This document shows, in pieces, positions 45,467 to 54,610 of a stretch of DNA of 64,000 bases. Position numbers and translations under genes: made by a program. The notes beneath the pieces are model-generated. The model was not told the DNA's origin. It did no database searches and saw only the letters and a program-made list of their open reading frames with translations. Source of the DNA: Gimesia fumaroli (lineage in GTDB: Bacteria > Planctomycetota > Planctomycetia > Planctomycetales > Planctomycetaceae); the NCBI RefSeq assembly GCF_007754425.1, contig NZ_CP037452.1, forward strand, positions 4,811,164 through 4,875,163, read 5' to 3'. Position 1 is the first letter of the stretch. The number at the start of each line of letters is the position of its first letter.

Positions 45467-45555
45467 GTCGACGCACCTCGGTTGCGTTTCCCTTGATTCC
45501 CCGCTTATAGCGAAAAGAACGTTCATTGATTCACTCCCTGGAAGGTCATTAAAAC

Positions 45556-47124
45556 ATGAGTTCTGCTCTTACGTCTCTCCGCTTGGAAATCAGCTTACCG
45601 CTACTGCTCCTGACCCTATTTCTGCAAACGACAACAAATGCAGCCCAGAAGCCGAATATCGTTTATATACTTGCTGACGATCTCGGCTATGGAGATGTGA
45701 GTTGCTATAACGCCGAATCAAAAATTAAAACGCCTCATATTGATCGGCTGGCAGCGGAGGGGATGAAATTCACCGACGCGCACACGCCATCCGCCGTCTG
45801 CACGCCCACCCGTTACGGCATTCTCACGGGAAGGTATTGCTGGCGGACGCGGTTGAAATACCGTGTACTGGACGGTTTTGATCCGCCACTGATTGAACAG
45901 GACCAGACAACCGTTCCCTCACTGCTCAAACAAGCTGGCTACGATACTGCTTGCATCGGCAAATGGCACTTGGGTATGCAGTGGACCGACAAAAATGGAC
46001 AGCCTGTGCCCGCGGTTCCCATCGATCGGCGTCAACGTCCTCGTATCGGCGATGACGTCGATTACACGAAACCGATCACTGGCGGCCCGCTGGCGAACGG
46101 CTTTGACTATTACTTCGGCATCTCGGCTTCGCTGAATATGTCCCCTTTCTGTTTTATCAAAAACGATCGGCCCGTGATCCTCCCCACAATTCCATCGGAA
46201 CGGATTTCGACCGAATTTCTCTCGGTCGACCAAGGCATGCGTTCACCCGATTTTACAATCCGCAGTGTGATGCCGACGCTGACCGGAGAGGCGGTGCAAT
46301 TTATAGAACGGTATTCGCAAGCATCGCCCGAGCGGCCCTTCTTTCTCTACTTTCCGCTCACCGCGCCGCATCTGCCGCTGGTGCCCAACGACGAATTCCG
46401 CGGCAAAAGCGCCGCCGGCGAATACGGCGATTTTGTACTCGAAGTCGATGCGACCGTCGGAGCGATCATGGAAGCACTAAAGCGTACTGGCGTGGCGGAG
46501 AACACACTGTTTATCTTCACGTCTGATAACGGCGGCCTGTATCACTGGTGGATTCCCAAAGAAACAGATGACCTGAAATATTACAAGCCGAACCACCGGG
46601 GGCAATACGTCAAAGACCGCGGCCATCAGGGCAATGCGCATCTCCGCGGAACCAAAGCCGACATCTGGGAAGGCGGCCACCGGGTCCCCTTCATCGTCCG
46701 CTGGCCCGGCAAAACACCGGCTGACTCGAGCAATGACGAACTGGTCGAACTGACAGACCTGCTGGCAACCTGTGCCGCGATCACAGATCAGAAGTTACCC
46801 GCCGGCGCGGGCGAAGACAGCGTCAATATTCTCCCGGCTCTATTGGGTAAGAAAAACGAGAAACCACTACGCGACTACGCCATCCATCATTCGCTCTGGG
46901 GACACTTTGCGGTCCGCCAAGGCCCCTGGAAAATGGCTCTCAAACGAGGTTCCGGCGGCTTCACCCGCGCCCGCGAAGTCAATCCCGCACCAGGCGAACC
47001 AACGGGCCAGCTTTACAACCTCAGAAACGATCCCTCAGAAACGAAAAACGTCTGGAACGAACACCCCGAAGTCGTCGAACGCCTGTCGTTGATCCTGAAG
47101 AACGTTCAGGGCGAGGATAAATAA
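45556..47124 (+). CDS. Exported arylsulfatase-type sulfatase
   Basis: The 522-aa enzyme has a signal peptide (LPLLLLTLFLQTTTNAA) and all type I sulfatase elements: metal aspartates D41/D42 (ILADDLGYGD), C82-T-P-T-R for formylglycine conversion, GKWHLG, and the SDNGG motif. The FGly motif implies activation by an FGE. It should hydrolyse sulfate esters of extracellular polysaccharides, as is typical for marine planctomycetes. GAAGGT precedes the ATG. It is convergent with the giant M56 gene, with 26 bp between the stop codons. Confidence 0.95.
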   Translation: MSSALTSLRLEISLPLLLLTLFLQTTTNAAQKPNIVYILADDLGYGDVSCYNAESKIKTPHIDRLAAEGMKFTDAHTPSAVCTPTRYGILTGRYCWRTRLKYRVLDGFDPPLIEQDQTTVPSLLKQAGYDTACIGKWHLGMQWTDKNGQPVPAVPIDRRQRPRIGDDVDYTKPITGGPLANGFDYYFGISASLNMSPFCFIKNDRPVILPTIPSERISTEFLSVDQGMRSPDFTIRSVMPTLTGEAVQFIERYSQASPERPFFLYFPLTAPHLPLVPNDEFRGKSAAGEYGDFVLEVDATVGAIMEALKRTGVAENTLFIFTSDNGGLYHWWIPKETDDLKYYKPNHRGQYVKDRGHQGNAHLRGTKADIWEGGHRVPFIVRWPGKTPADSSNDELVELTDLLATCAAITDQKLPAGAGEDSVNILPALLGKKNEKPLRDYAIHHSLWGHFAVRQGPWKMALKRGSGGFTRAREVNPAPGEPTGQLYNLRNDPSETKNVWNEHPEVVERLSLILKNVQGEDK

Positions 47125-47150
47125 ACGGGTCTTCTGTTTTCCATGATTCA

Positions 47151-50100
47151 CTAATCAACTGGTTTGAGCAGGACATTCAGTGTTACGTCTTTGGTGTAGC
47201 TCCCGTCCGCGCCCGATGTAATCAGTTTAACTTTCTGATGTCGCGTTTCAAATCCCGGATAAGTGGCAGTCATTTCGTATGTTCCCGGTGTTCCGACGAA
47301 ATGCTGCCTTTCATTCTGCTGGCTATGTCGTGAGATTGTGCCAGTCGCACTTTCCAGTTGAATTTCACATCCCGGTAAGGGAACACCATTTTCGGTGAAG
47401 ACCTTAATCACTCGAAAACCAGGTTTGGGAGAGGGTTTCTTGATCAGTTCAGGCGTCAGATTTAACGTTTTTTCTTCATTCTTTTTCAGAGAGAACTGAA
47501 GTAACTTTTTTGAATCGCGAACGTCCTGCTCTGTCAGAAAATAGTCCCCTGCGGGAAGATGATCGACTGTAAATTTTCCCTGCTCGTCCGGCAAGACCCG
47601 ACTCATCAGCCGTTTATCCTCACTCCATAATTTGAGCCAGATGACTTTCGCCGGTCCAGACAGTTCTTTATCGAGGCTGCCGCGCAGAGTTGCCGTCCCC
47701 TCTGGCAACGCTAACGTTATACTGGCATTCTGATTTTTCGGTGTGATCTTAATTTTCTGAAAGACAGTCGGATAACCGGGCCGCGAAGCAACAAGTTCAT
47801 ATTCCCCCAATGGAACCTGAGTATAAACAAAGGGAGCGCTGTTATTACTCCGCGGCTTCAGGATTCCCGTGTACAAGCCAAACGTCCAGACGGGGTTATA
47901 AGTCTGAAGTTTCAATCGCATGTTTTCGGTAGCCGCAGGTGTGCATTTTACAGTAAGTTGACCAATCTTCTGATCTATGGTGCCGAGATCTTGATCTTCC
48001 GCGAGCAACTGGAATGAATTGACTCGTACCCAATCATTGGGTCGCTTGGGAACAGCATAGTACAAGGTACGTTCAGCAGGACCAGCGCCATAGAAGGTAA
48101 AACCGCCATCGCTGCCGGTGACTGTATAAGCACGAAAGATGCCAGAATTCGGACTCTCGCCGGCCAACAGCAGTCGCGTATTCGCCAGTGGCTCGCCATT
48201 AACTTTCAACAGACCTGATACTTTGGGGCGACCGCCTAAATTGAGAGTGCTGGTCTGACCATTCTGAGGCAGAATGGTCTGCCGAACAACGCCATTAGAA
48301 GTCCATTCCTCGGCGCTAATCACATAACACATCACTTCGGGCAGATGAGAGACCGTATACTCACCTCTTTCATCCGTAACCACGGTCGCAAAAAGTCCGG
48401 CCTGACTGGCTGTATCACCATTATAAGTATTCTGATCCCGGAAAAATAACGTCACATTCGGTTCCGGCTGGCCTGCTGCATTCGTAACGAGCCCTTTAAC
48501 AGTGCCGCCACGTTTGAGAGTAATCTTGACGTCAGATACCGGACTGGCTCTGAGATCAATCTCTTCGACAATTGCAAAAGCATAGTCCGGGTGAGTGACT
48601 TTCAAGGACTCTTTTTCGAAACCAAGGTGCTTGAGCGTAAATTTCCCATCAACGGTTTTTGTAGCCCCGTCCTCTGTTGTAAACGCTCCTGATGTCCTTT
48701 GAGAAACACCTCTGGCCTTAGAGAGTGGAATTACCGTCGCACCATCGACCGGCTGTCCCTTCTCATCAATTACCGTTCCGGAAAGCGTTACCCCCTCTGT
48801 CAGTTTAATCTGAATCGGTTTCCCTTGGTTTGTGTCGGTATTGATCGGTTCGCTGAGAGCTGCCGCAAAACCAGATGCGGCAACCTGGACCACATAGATC
48901 CCTGGTCCACTGACTTCGAGTTCGAATTTCCCGTTCTCGTTATCGACATCCAACCAGCGGGAACTCTGCACGAAATTAGGACCGCGTAAAGTGCGGGACT
49001 TGATCGCGCGAACCTGGTACTTTTTGACTGGCTGAGAAGAATCGCCGCGTACGACCGTGCCCAGTAACTTCGGTTTCCCCTTTATCACCACATCCAGCTT
49101 GATCTCTTTCGCGGGAGCGAACACTGTGTAGCTGCCACCTTTCAATTCAAGTCCGGGAGATGCTATCCTGAGCTTATATTTACCACGTTGAATCGGATCC
49201 AAACGGAATTCTGTCTTACCCGGTTGAATATATGCACTGCCATGACGCTGTGGGTCATCAGAATTCGCGTAAAGCCAGAATCCACGCTGCGGCTGCCCAT
49301 TACCTGAATAATGAATCTGACCGGATATTGAGACCAGGGATGCCGGGGAAGGATAATTCAGTTTCAGTGAGAGTGGCTGTTTCTGCTGCAAAAGGTCCGT
49401 GGAACTGAGTACCGATTTAAAGGAAAAGAGCCGGTCACCCGATGGGACGGAAACCGAAACGTTGTATTTCTCTGCAACAATATGCGAAAGTGTAAATGAT
49501 CCATCTTTGCTAATTTCATAACCAGACGGATAACTACCAAATTTCCACCAGTCGGGGAGTGCGTTAATTTTCCAACCGGCAGGAGGTTTTCCATCCGAAC
49601 AGAGGACCTTACCCGTCACGCTGATCCCCTTCTGAAGCACGAATAGTGGCGATGTAATTTTATTTGGATCATCCAGCTTAATCATAACTTTTTCAAAACC
49701 ATAATCGGGAGACGAGGTAGCGATTATGTATTTGAATTTTGAAGGCTTCAAACCAAGCGTCGCTTGACCGTATCGATCGGTGCTGACGGTTTCAGGACTG
49801 AAACCACTTGTGTCTGTCACTAATTTGGCATAAACACGCGCTCCGGCGACAGGTTTACCTTCCTCATTTAAGACATCAATACGTACCTGGCAGGCTCGTT
49901 CGAGTGTGATATCCTGTATCGTCTTCGAATCGTCTGTGAGTGTCACTAGAGGACAATCAGAACTGCGTTCGATCCCCACCCAACGCTTTGACTTGATCAT
50001 GATTCGATGCTGACCTGGCTTATTAATCATTGAGAACTGATAGCGTCCTTCCTGATCCGTTTTTTCACGAATCAATCGCCCGCCATTACGATGGAGAAGT

Positions 50101-51500
50101 GTCACCTCAGCATCGGTCACAGGCGAGCCGGTATCGTCAACAATGCGTCCACTGAGAATGCCTTGCGGGGCAGAAGGTTCTTTCTGCGTTTTGTTCTGTT
50201 CCGTCCGAACAATCTCTTTCGGAGGCGGCACCGTCTCTTTTGTATTTTTCGTATTCTTAACCGCGGGTGATTTTTTCTTTTGTACCACAGGCTCATCAGC
50301 GGCGTGAGAACGATCCAATCTGGACATCGGCAGAAGCAAGACGCCGGTGAGCATGACCATAGCCAAACCGACAAACCCCAGCCTGGCAGACCGGGGAATC
50401 GGTCGCGAGATAATTCGTCGAATCCGCTGCGCCAGTGGTTTACGAGGTTCAAGAATGCCAATCAATTGTAAGCTGACCTTGCCTGGAAGCGAGGTCAGCG
50501 CCGCAATATCCAATAAGGTTGATGAGTACTGCTCGGACTTCACATTCAAGGTCACCAGCACGGTTTCATCAACGGCCTGCTCTCGTAATCGCCTGAGAAT
50601 CACATGCGCAACCCAGACCATCGGATTATAAAAATAAAGAATTAACAGCAGGGTCTGGAAACAGTTTATTTGTAAATCGTAGCGTTTCCAGTGCGCCAGT
50701 TCATGAACGAAAACCTGGCGCAACTGTTCCTGGTTCAATTGATCCAGCAGTTGTCTGGGAAGCACAATCGTTGGTTTCCACAGTCCGCATATGGCCGGAC
50801 TGCCTGCACCGTCAAATATTTTCAATTGCACAACCCCCTGCTTTACTCCAATCAGGCGACAACAGTCATTCAGCAATGACAATGCCTCGACGGATGCCGA
50901 CTCTGCCTGTTGTGTGAGTTGCCGGACCCGTCGTGTACGCAGGGCAACGAAGACACACAGGACCGCCACACCGGACAACCAGAATAGCAAAAGTATTGCC
51001 GCTGGTTCAGGAGAAACCAGTGGAACGGACATTGCGTTCTCAGGTTCGCCACTGGGGAGTGAGGAAACAGGTGAGATACCAGTTTCTGCTGCGGGCTGCA
51101 GCACTGGTTCGGGGAGTAATCGATTGACCGGTTCAACAGCAAACGGTCGGTCTGTTATGAAAGATTTTTCTGGTGAGATCTCTGGTTGGATAGTTTCCGT
51201 CCCACTCAGTACAACTTCGGTAGAAATTTCAGCGCTGGTCGCAGCAGGTAGATAGTCTGCCAACCAGTAGGCAGCACTCGCAGGCGAGGATAGTGTAACC
51301 GGTAGAACGAGCTTGAGCAGTACCAATGACCAGAGCCAATACCGGGTCACGGCGCGAATTTTGTTGCGTAAAACTAAATCGGCCAGCAGGAGAATGATTA
51401 CCAGTACACAGACCTGTGCGAACATCACCGTGCTGAAGTTCCAGAAACTCCCGCCATACTCATTGAGCAAAGTCGTCATTTCATTCCATGCTTCAGTCAT
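47151..51500 (-). CDS. Giant M56 (BlaR1-type) peptidase with serial carboxypeptidase-regulatory/Ig-like repeats
   Basis: The 1449-aa protein has the BlaR1-type membrane protease part: helices near residues 27-44, 54-70 and 168-187, a zinc motif HELAH (266-270) with a downstream REQAVDE glutamate, and a fourth helix near 381-399. The remaining 1000 residues form a serial array of at least eight carboxypeptidase-regulatory/CnaB-like beta domains (GRIVDDTGSPVTDAEVTLLH, SGTVIDEKGQPVDGATVI, KGLVTNAAGQPEPNVTLFF, SGLLKVNGEPLANTRLLLA). These presumably lie outside the membrane. The BlaI partner lies 30 bp upstream. I chose the ATG at 51500 over the TTG at 51521. No penicillin-binding sensor is present. 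It is convergent with the sulfatase gene. Confidence 0.9.
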   Translation of the reverse strand: MTEAWNEMTTLLNEYGGSFWNFSTVMFAQVCVLVIILLLADLVLRNKIRAVTRYWLWSLVLLKLVLPVTLSSPASAAYWLADYLPAATSAEISTEVVLSGTETIQPEISPEKSFITDRPFAVEPVNRLLPEPVLQPAAETGISPVSSLPSGEPENAMSVPLVSPEPAAILLLFWLSGVAVLCVFVALRTRRVRQLTQQAESASVEALSLLNDCCRLIGVKQGVVQLKIFDGAGSPAICGLWKPTIVLPRQLLDQLNQEQLRQVFVHELAHWKRYDLQINCFQTLLLILYFYNPMVWVAHVILRRLREQAVDETVLVTLNVKSEQYSSTLLDIAALTSLPGKVSLQLIGILEPRKPLAQRIRRIISRPIPRSARLGFVGLAMVMLTGVLLLPMSRLDRSHAADEPVVQKKKSPAVKNTKNTKETVPPPKEIVRTEQNKTQKEPSAPQGILSGRIVDDTGSPVTDAEVTLLHRNGGRLIREKTDQEGRYQFSMINKPGQHRIMIKSKRWVGIERSSDCPLVTLTDDSKTIQDITLERACQVRIDVLNEEGKPVAGARVYAKLVTDTSGFSPETVSTDRYGQATLGLKPSKFKYIIATSSPDYGFEKVMIKLDDPNKITSPLFVLQKGISVTGKVLCSDGKPPAGWKINALPDWWKFGSYPSGYEISKDGSFTLSHIVAEKYNVSVSVPSGDRLFSFKSVLSSTDLLQQKQPLSLKLNYPSPASLVSISGQIHYSGNGQPQRGFWLYANSDDPQRHGSAYIQPGKTEFRLDPIQRGKYKLRIASPGLELKGGSYTVFAPAKEIKLDVVIKGKPKLLGTVVRGDSSQPVKKYQVRAIKSRTLRGPNFVQSSRWLDVDNENGKFELEVSGPGIYVVQVAASGFAAALSEPINTDTNQGKPIQIKLTEGVTLSGTVIDEKGQPVDGATVIPLSKARGVSQRTSGAFTTEDGATKTVDGKFTLKHLGFEKESLKVTHPDYAFAIVEEIDLRASPVSDVKITLKRGGTVKGLVTNAAGQPEPNVTLFFRDQNTYNGDTASQAGLFATVVTDERGEYTVSHLPEVMCYVISAEEWTSNGVVRQTILPQNGQTSTLNLGGRPKVSGLLKVNGEPLANTRLLLAGESPNSGIFRAYTVTGSDGGFTFYGAGPAERTLYYAVPKRPNDWVRVNSFQLLAEDQDLGTIDQKIGQLTVKCTPAATENMRLKLQTYNPVWTFGLYTGILKPRSNNSAPFVYTQVPLGEYELVASRPGYPTVFQKIKITPKNQNASITLALPEGTATLRGSLDKELSGPAKVIWLKLWSEDKRLMSRVLPDEQGKFTVDHLPAGDYFLTEQDVRDSKKLLQFSLKKNEEKTLNLTPELIKKPSPKPGFRVIKVFTENGVPLPGCEIQLESATGTISRHSQQNERQHFVGTPGTYEMTATYPGFETRHQKVKLITSGADGSYTKDVTLNVLLKPVD

Positions 51501-51530
51501 ATCCCTGATTCCCAATGTCAAACGTTTTGC

Positions 51531-51935
51531 TTACTCAGACTTCCGGTCGGCGCGGCTGATTAATTTGCGAAGCTGTTGAATCTCTTCAGCCGAGAGTTCT
51601 TCTTCATCAACGATGAATTGCAGCATGGGAGTGAGAGCGCCATCAAACGCACGTTTCAACAAACGCTTCAACTCACCTCGTTTCGCATTCGCAGGGCTCA
51701 CTGCCGCACTGAACAGATTCAGGTTGCGGATCGACTCTCTTGTTAACAGCCCCTTTGTCACCATGCGGTCCATCGTGGTTTTGACAGTGCTGTAAGCCCA
51801 GGCGTGTGTGTCTGCTAATTGTTCCTGAACCGTTCCCGCTGCACACGGCTCGTGTTCCCAGACGACGTTCATGATGACCCATTCCACATCGGTCATCGCT
51901 GTCGTTGATTTTTCAGCTTTCTTTTTTTTGCCCAT
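51531..51935 (-). CDS. BlaI/MecI-family transcriptional repressor (second copy)
   Basis: The 134-aa repressor has the BlaI fold: TDVEWVIMNVVWEHEPCAAG, the recognition segment AYSTVKTTMDRMVTKGLLTRE, and C-terminal helices KRLLKRAFDGALTPMLQFIVDEEELSAEE. It begins with a lysine-rich tail (MGKKKKAEKS). I chose the ATG at 51935 because a perfect AAGGAGG lies 6 nt upstream; an alternative ATG at 51965 lies inside the operator region. It precedes the giant M56 gene, and its own promoter carries two palindromes, so autorepression and release by M56 cleavage are expected. Confidence 0.95.
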   Translation of the reverse strand: MGKKKKAEKSTTAMTDVEWVIMNVVWEHEPCAAGTVQEQLADTHAWAYSTVKTTMDRMVTKGLLTRESIRNLNLFSAAVSPANAKRGELKRLLKRAFDGALTPMLQFIVDEEELSAEEIQQLRKLISRADRKSE

Positions 51936-51948
51936 CAGGACCTCCTTT

Positions 51949-51962
51949 TCGACATTTGCCGA
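51949..51962 (-). promoter_or_regulatory. BlaI-type operator, downstream copy (second system)
   Basis: TCGACATTTGCCGA is an imperfect palindrome (TCG-N-CA ... TG-N-CGA) lying just downstream of the predicted -10. Its centre is 20 bp from that of the upstream copy, which shares the ACATTTG core. It overlaps the ATG at 51965, which argues against that start. Confidence 0.65.
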
Positions 51963-51990
51963 CATTACACTACATTTGTCGTACTGTCAA
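51962..51990 (-). promoter_or_regulatory. Promoter of the second blaI-M56 operon
   Basis: On the minus strand TTGACA (51985-51990), a 17-bp spacer and TAATGT (51962-51967) form a promoter 27 bp upstream of the chosen blaI start. The -10 is weaker than consensus but keeps the key T, A and final T. Confidence 0.62.
51969..51982 (-). promoter_or_regulatory. BlaI-type operator, upstream copy in the promoter spacer (second system)
   Basis: ACTACATTTGTCGT is a near-palindrome (AC-N-ACA ... TGT-N-GT) located entirely in the spacer between the -35 and -10 elements, as in the first system. Confidence 0.7.
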
Positions 51991-52232
51991 GAATTGATTT
52001 CAATTTTCGACCGCAAGGAGTATCACTCCGCGTGAAAGTTGCGCTGCCCGCTATGGTAAAACAGCTCTCACATCAGCAATCCGTGCTGGACTTGATTGTC
52101 GCATCATGTTAGCATTCGTTTATATGTTTATGATGGGTCCCTGCGATCCGCTCTAACTGAAAGCGGCTCACCTTTTACTGCGGAGAACCGGCGCCTGCTC
52201 AATTGCGCTGGAGGATAACGGGAGTACGGGTT

Positions 52233-53630
52233 ATGCAACGGCGGCAATTTCTGGTGGCTTCGGGTCTTGGCTTTGCCGGAATGCGATTTGGAACTCCCAC
52301 AACTGCGGCTCCCCAGACGACGGCTCCCCCTGCGAAGAAGTCGGCGAAATCGACCATCCTGTTCTTTCTGTGTGGCGGTGCGTCGCATCTTGATATGTGG
52401 GATCTGAAGCCGAATGCCCCCTCGGATTATCGGGGTCCGTTTCAGCCGATTCAAACGTCGGCTCCGGGAGTCCGGCTCTCCGAACATCTGCCGATGCTGG
52501 CGAAACAAGCCCATCATCTGGCCTTGGTGAATTCGGTCGGGGCAACGGTGAATACGAACGACCATCACGCCGGCTACTATCACAATCTGACCGGGCATAT
52601 TCCGGATCAGTCTTTTGTCACCAAAGGAAACAATCGCACGCCACAACCGGATGACTGGCCCTTTATGGGTTCAGTGGTCGCGGAACGTCGTCCCGCGCAT
52701 AAGAGTCTGCCCAATGCGATCACCCTGCCGCACATGCCCAGCCGGGCACCGTATACTCGACCGGGACAGTTTGCTGCGAAGCTCGGCGTCGAACACGATC
52801 CGATGTATATTCAAGGTACCCGGGAAGAGCCGCTCAAGCTCCGCGGGCCGGCACTTTCGCTGCAAGGAAACATTTCTCCCGATCGACTGACTGAGCGACG
52901 GTCCCTGTTGAATCAACTCGATTCCGCGAGACGCGACTTCGATGATTTCGCTGAGATCGCCACGATGAACAAGCAGCAGGAGCGGGCGTTCTCACTATTG
53001 CTGTCGTCAGAGTCGACATCCGCCTTCGATCTGCATGAAGAGTCGCCAGCAACGATCGAACGCTACGGAAAAACAATCAACGGCATGAGCCTGCTTGCCG
53101 CCCGTCGACTGGTCGAAGCCGGCGTTCCCTTCGTAACAGTCTTCTGGAAAGGGGATCTCAATCGCCTGGGTAAAAAGTGCAAGAGTGCAGGAAGCTGGGA
53201 CACGCACGGCAGCAATTTCGAATGCCTGAAAGAAGACTTGCTGCCCGAATTCGACCGCGCTTATTCTGCCTTAATTGAGGATCTGGCCACTCGTGGCATG
53301 CTGGATGAAACTCTGGTGATGGTCACCAGTGAAATGGGCCGCAAACCGAAGATCGGCGATCCGCGTTCCGGCGGCAAGACCGGCGCGGGCCGCGATCACT
53401 GGACGCACTGTTTGACCGACGTTTTGGCCGGCGGCGGAATCAAGGGGGGCCAGACCTACGGCGCCAGCGACCGCTACGGCGAATATCCGCTCAAAAGCCC
53501 GGTCACCCCCGCGGATATCACGCACACCGTCTACCACGCCATGGGCATCCACGACCTGATCGCCTACGACAAACTGGACCGGCCCTATTTTCTGCTCGAA
53601 GATTCCCAACCGCTGACGGCGCTGTTTTGA
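52233..53630 (+). CDS. DUF1501 protein, Tat-exported
   Basis: The 465-aa protein starts with a twin-arginine leader (MQRRQFLVASGLGFAGMRFG) and has the DUF1501 pattern: ILFFLCGGASHLDMWDLKPN, PMLAKQAHHLALVNSVGATV, NDHHAGYYHNLTG, TSEMGRKPKIGD, GRDHWTHCLTDVLAGGGI and a final FLLEDSQPLTALF. It shares the alkaline-phosphatase-like fold. The ATG at 52233 begins the Tat motif; an upstream ATG at 52203 would place ten extra residues before it. It is divergent from the second BlaI operon. No DUF1549/DUF1553 partner is adjacent. Substrate unknown. Confidence 0.92.
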   Translation: MQRRQFLVASGLGFAGMRFGTPTTAAPQTTAPPAKKSAKSTILFFLCGGASHLDMWDLKPNAPSDYRGPFQPIQTSAPGVRLSEHLPMLAKQAHHLALVNSVGATVNTNDHHAGYYHNLTGHIPDQSFVTKGNNRTPQPDDWPFMGSVVAERRPAHKSLPNAITLPHMPSRAPYTRPGQFAAKLGVEHDPMYIQGTREEPLKLRGPALSLQGNISPDRLTERRSLLNQLDSARRDFDDFAEIATMNKQQERAFSLLLSSESTSAFDLHEESPATIERYGKTINGMSLLAARRLVEAGVPFVTVFWKGDLNRLGKKCKSAGSWDTHGSNFECLKEDLLPEFDRAYSALIEDLATRGMLDETLVMVTSEMGRKPKIGDPRSGGKTGAGRDHWTHCLTDVLAGGGIKGGQTYGASDRYGEYPLKSPVTPADITHTVYHAMGIHDLIAYDKLDRPYFLLEDSQPLTALF

Positions 53631-53913
53631 TTTCCGAGATAGGTTCTCTCCTTCAAACATTTTGATTTTTCACTCTGACTGTGTACGTCAGCTACTATAG
53701 ATAATTTCTAAAACCATCTACTGTAATTAGACTTACGACAAAGAGCATGTCGGACTCATGAATCCGCTTCGACGGTTTGTGGTTGACCTGTTAGATCACA
53801 ATCGATAAAAAGCAGCCCGCAAATTTAATCCAGCTTCTTACTATCTGGATATTGAAGATCCCCCAATAAATGAACCAAGGGATACCCATCAGCAGGACGT
53901 CACGGAGTCAAGG

Positions 53914-54150
53914 ATGAGCGTTAATTCAAACTTCCGGATTGAGAACGAAGCAGCAAAAGCTCTGATAGAGTGGAAAGCCCAGTTTGCCGAAGAAGTGTAC
54001 AAACGGGCAAGGGAACTTGCAATCAAATCTGAGAAACCACATACTGCAACCTTGTCACACTATCGTCAAGCAGCCGAATTAGCACTTCAGTCTCTCTCGA
54101 ATACTATTCGAAATGGAGATCCGTCCGATGTCGAGCGAAATGCCGCCTGA
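53914..54150 (+). CDS. Small helical hypothetical protein, first gene of the HNH cluster
   Basis: The 78-aa protein is a single long helical stretch (ENEAAKALIEWKAQFAEEVY to HYRQAAELALQSLSNTIRNG). GGAGTCAAGG precedes the ATG. Its 3' end overlaps the start of the next gene by 23 bp, so the two are translationally linked. Family unknown. Confidence 0.65.
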   Translation: MSVNSNFRIENEAAKALIEWKAQFAEEVYKRARELAIKSEKPHTATLSHYRQAAELALQSLSNTIRNGDPSDVERNAA

Positions 54151-54610
54151 ATCTGAATCGACAGAAAACTCGATTCCAGGTGGGGTCCACGAATGGATTC
54201 GCATTTTTATTAAGAATCTTGAGCTTAATTTCTCAGACGCATACCGCGGGTTACCTGAAGCCCCCAGTCAGTCCGATCTCGAAGAACCAGCAATTCGGAC
54301 GATCATTCTCACCCTCTTAGAATCCGACTCCAGAATCAACATGGAATCTATTCTTGAAATAATGGGACAAATCTGGGCCGAGCATAATACTCAGTCAACT
54401 GAATGGAATGCTAAGCTAAATCAGCGGCGCTTCGAACTGATCGACAAAGAGATTCAGGAAAAGATCTCCACCGCTGAAAGCATCGAATTAGCAGGTTTAA
54501 CAAATCTCATGCGAAAGCATGTTGATTCTGAAGAAAACCTGCCCATGAAAGGTGCGAAAGAGTTACATCGAAAGCTGCTGGAATTGAACTACAAGGATAA
54601 ACATCATTGA
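54128..54610 (+). CDS. Hypothetical helical protein, second gene of the HNH cluster
   Basis: The 160-aa protein is soluble, acidic and helical, with no recognised motif. I chose the ATG at 54128 because GGAG precedes it; ATGs at 54113 and 54140 are alternatives. It overlaps the preceding gene and ends within the TTGA that starts the HNH gene, so it is cotranslated with both. It could be a regulator, antidote or structural partner of the nuclease, but this is inference. Confidence 0.68.
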   Translation: MSSEMPPESESTENSIPGGVHEWIRIFIKNLELNFSDAYRGLPEAPSQSDLEEPAIRTIILTLLESDSRINMESILEIMGQIWAEHNTQSTEWNAKLNQRRFELIDKEIQEKISTAESIELAGLTNLMRKHVDSEENLPMKGAKELHRKLLELNYKDKHH

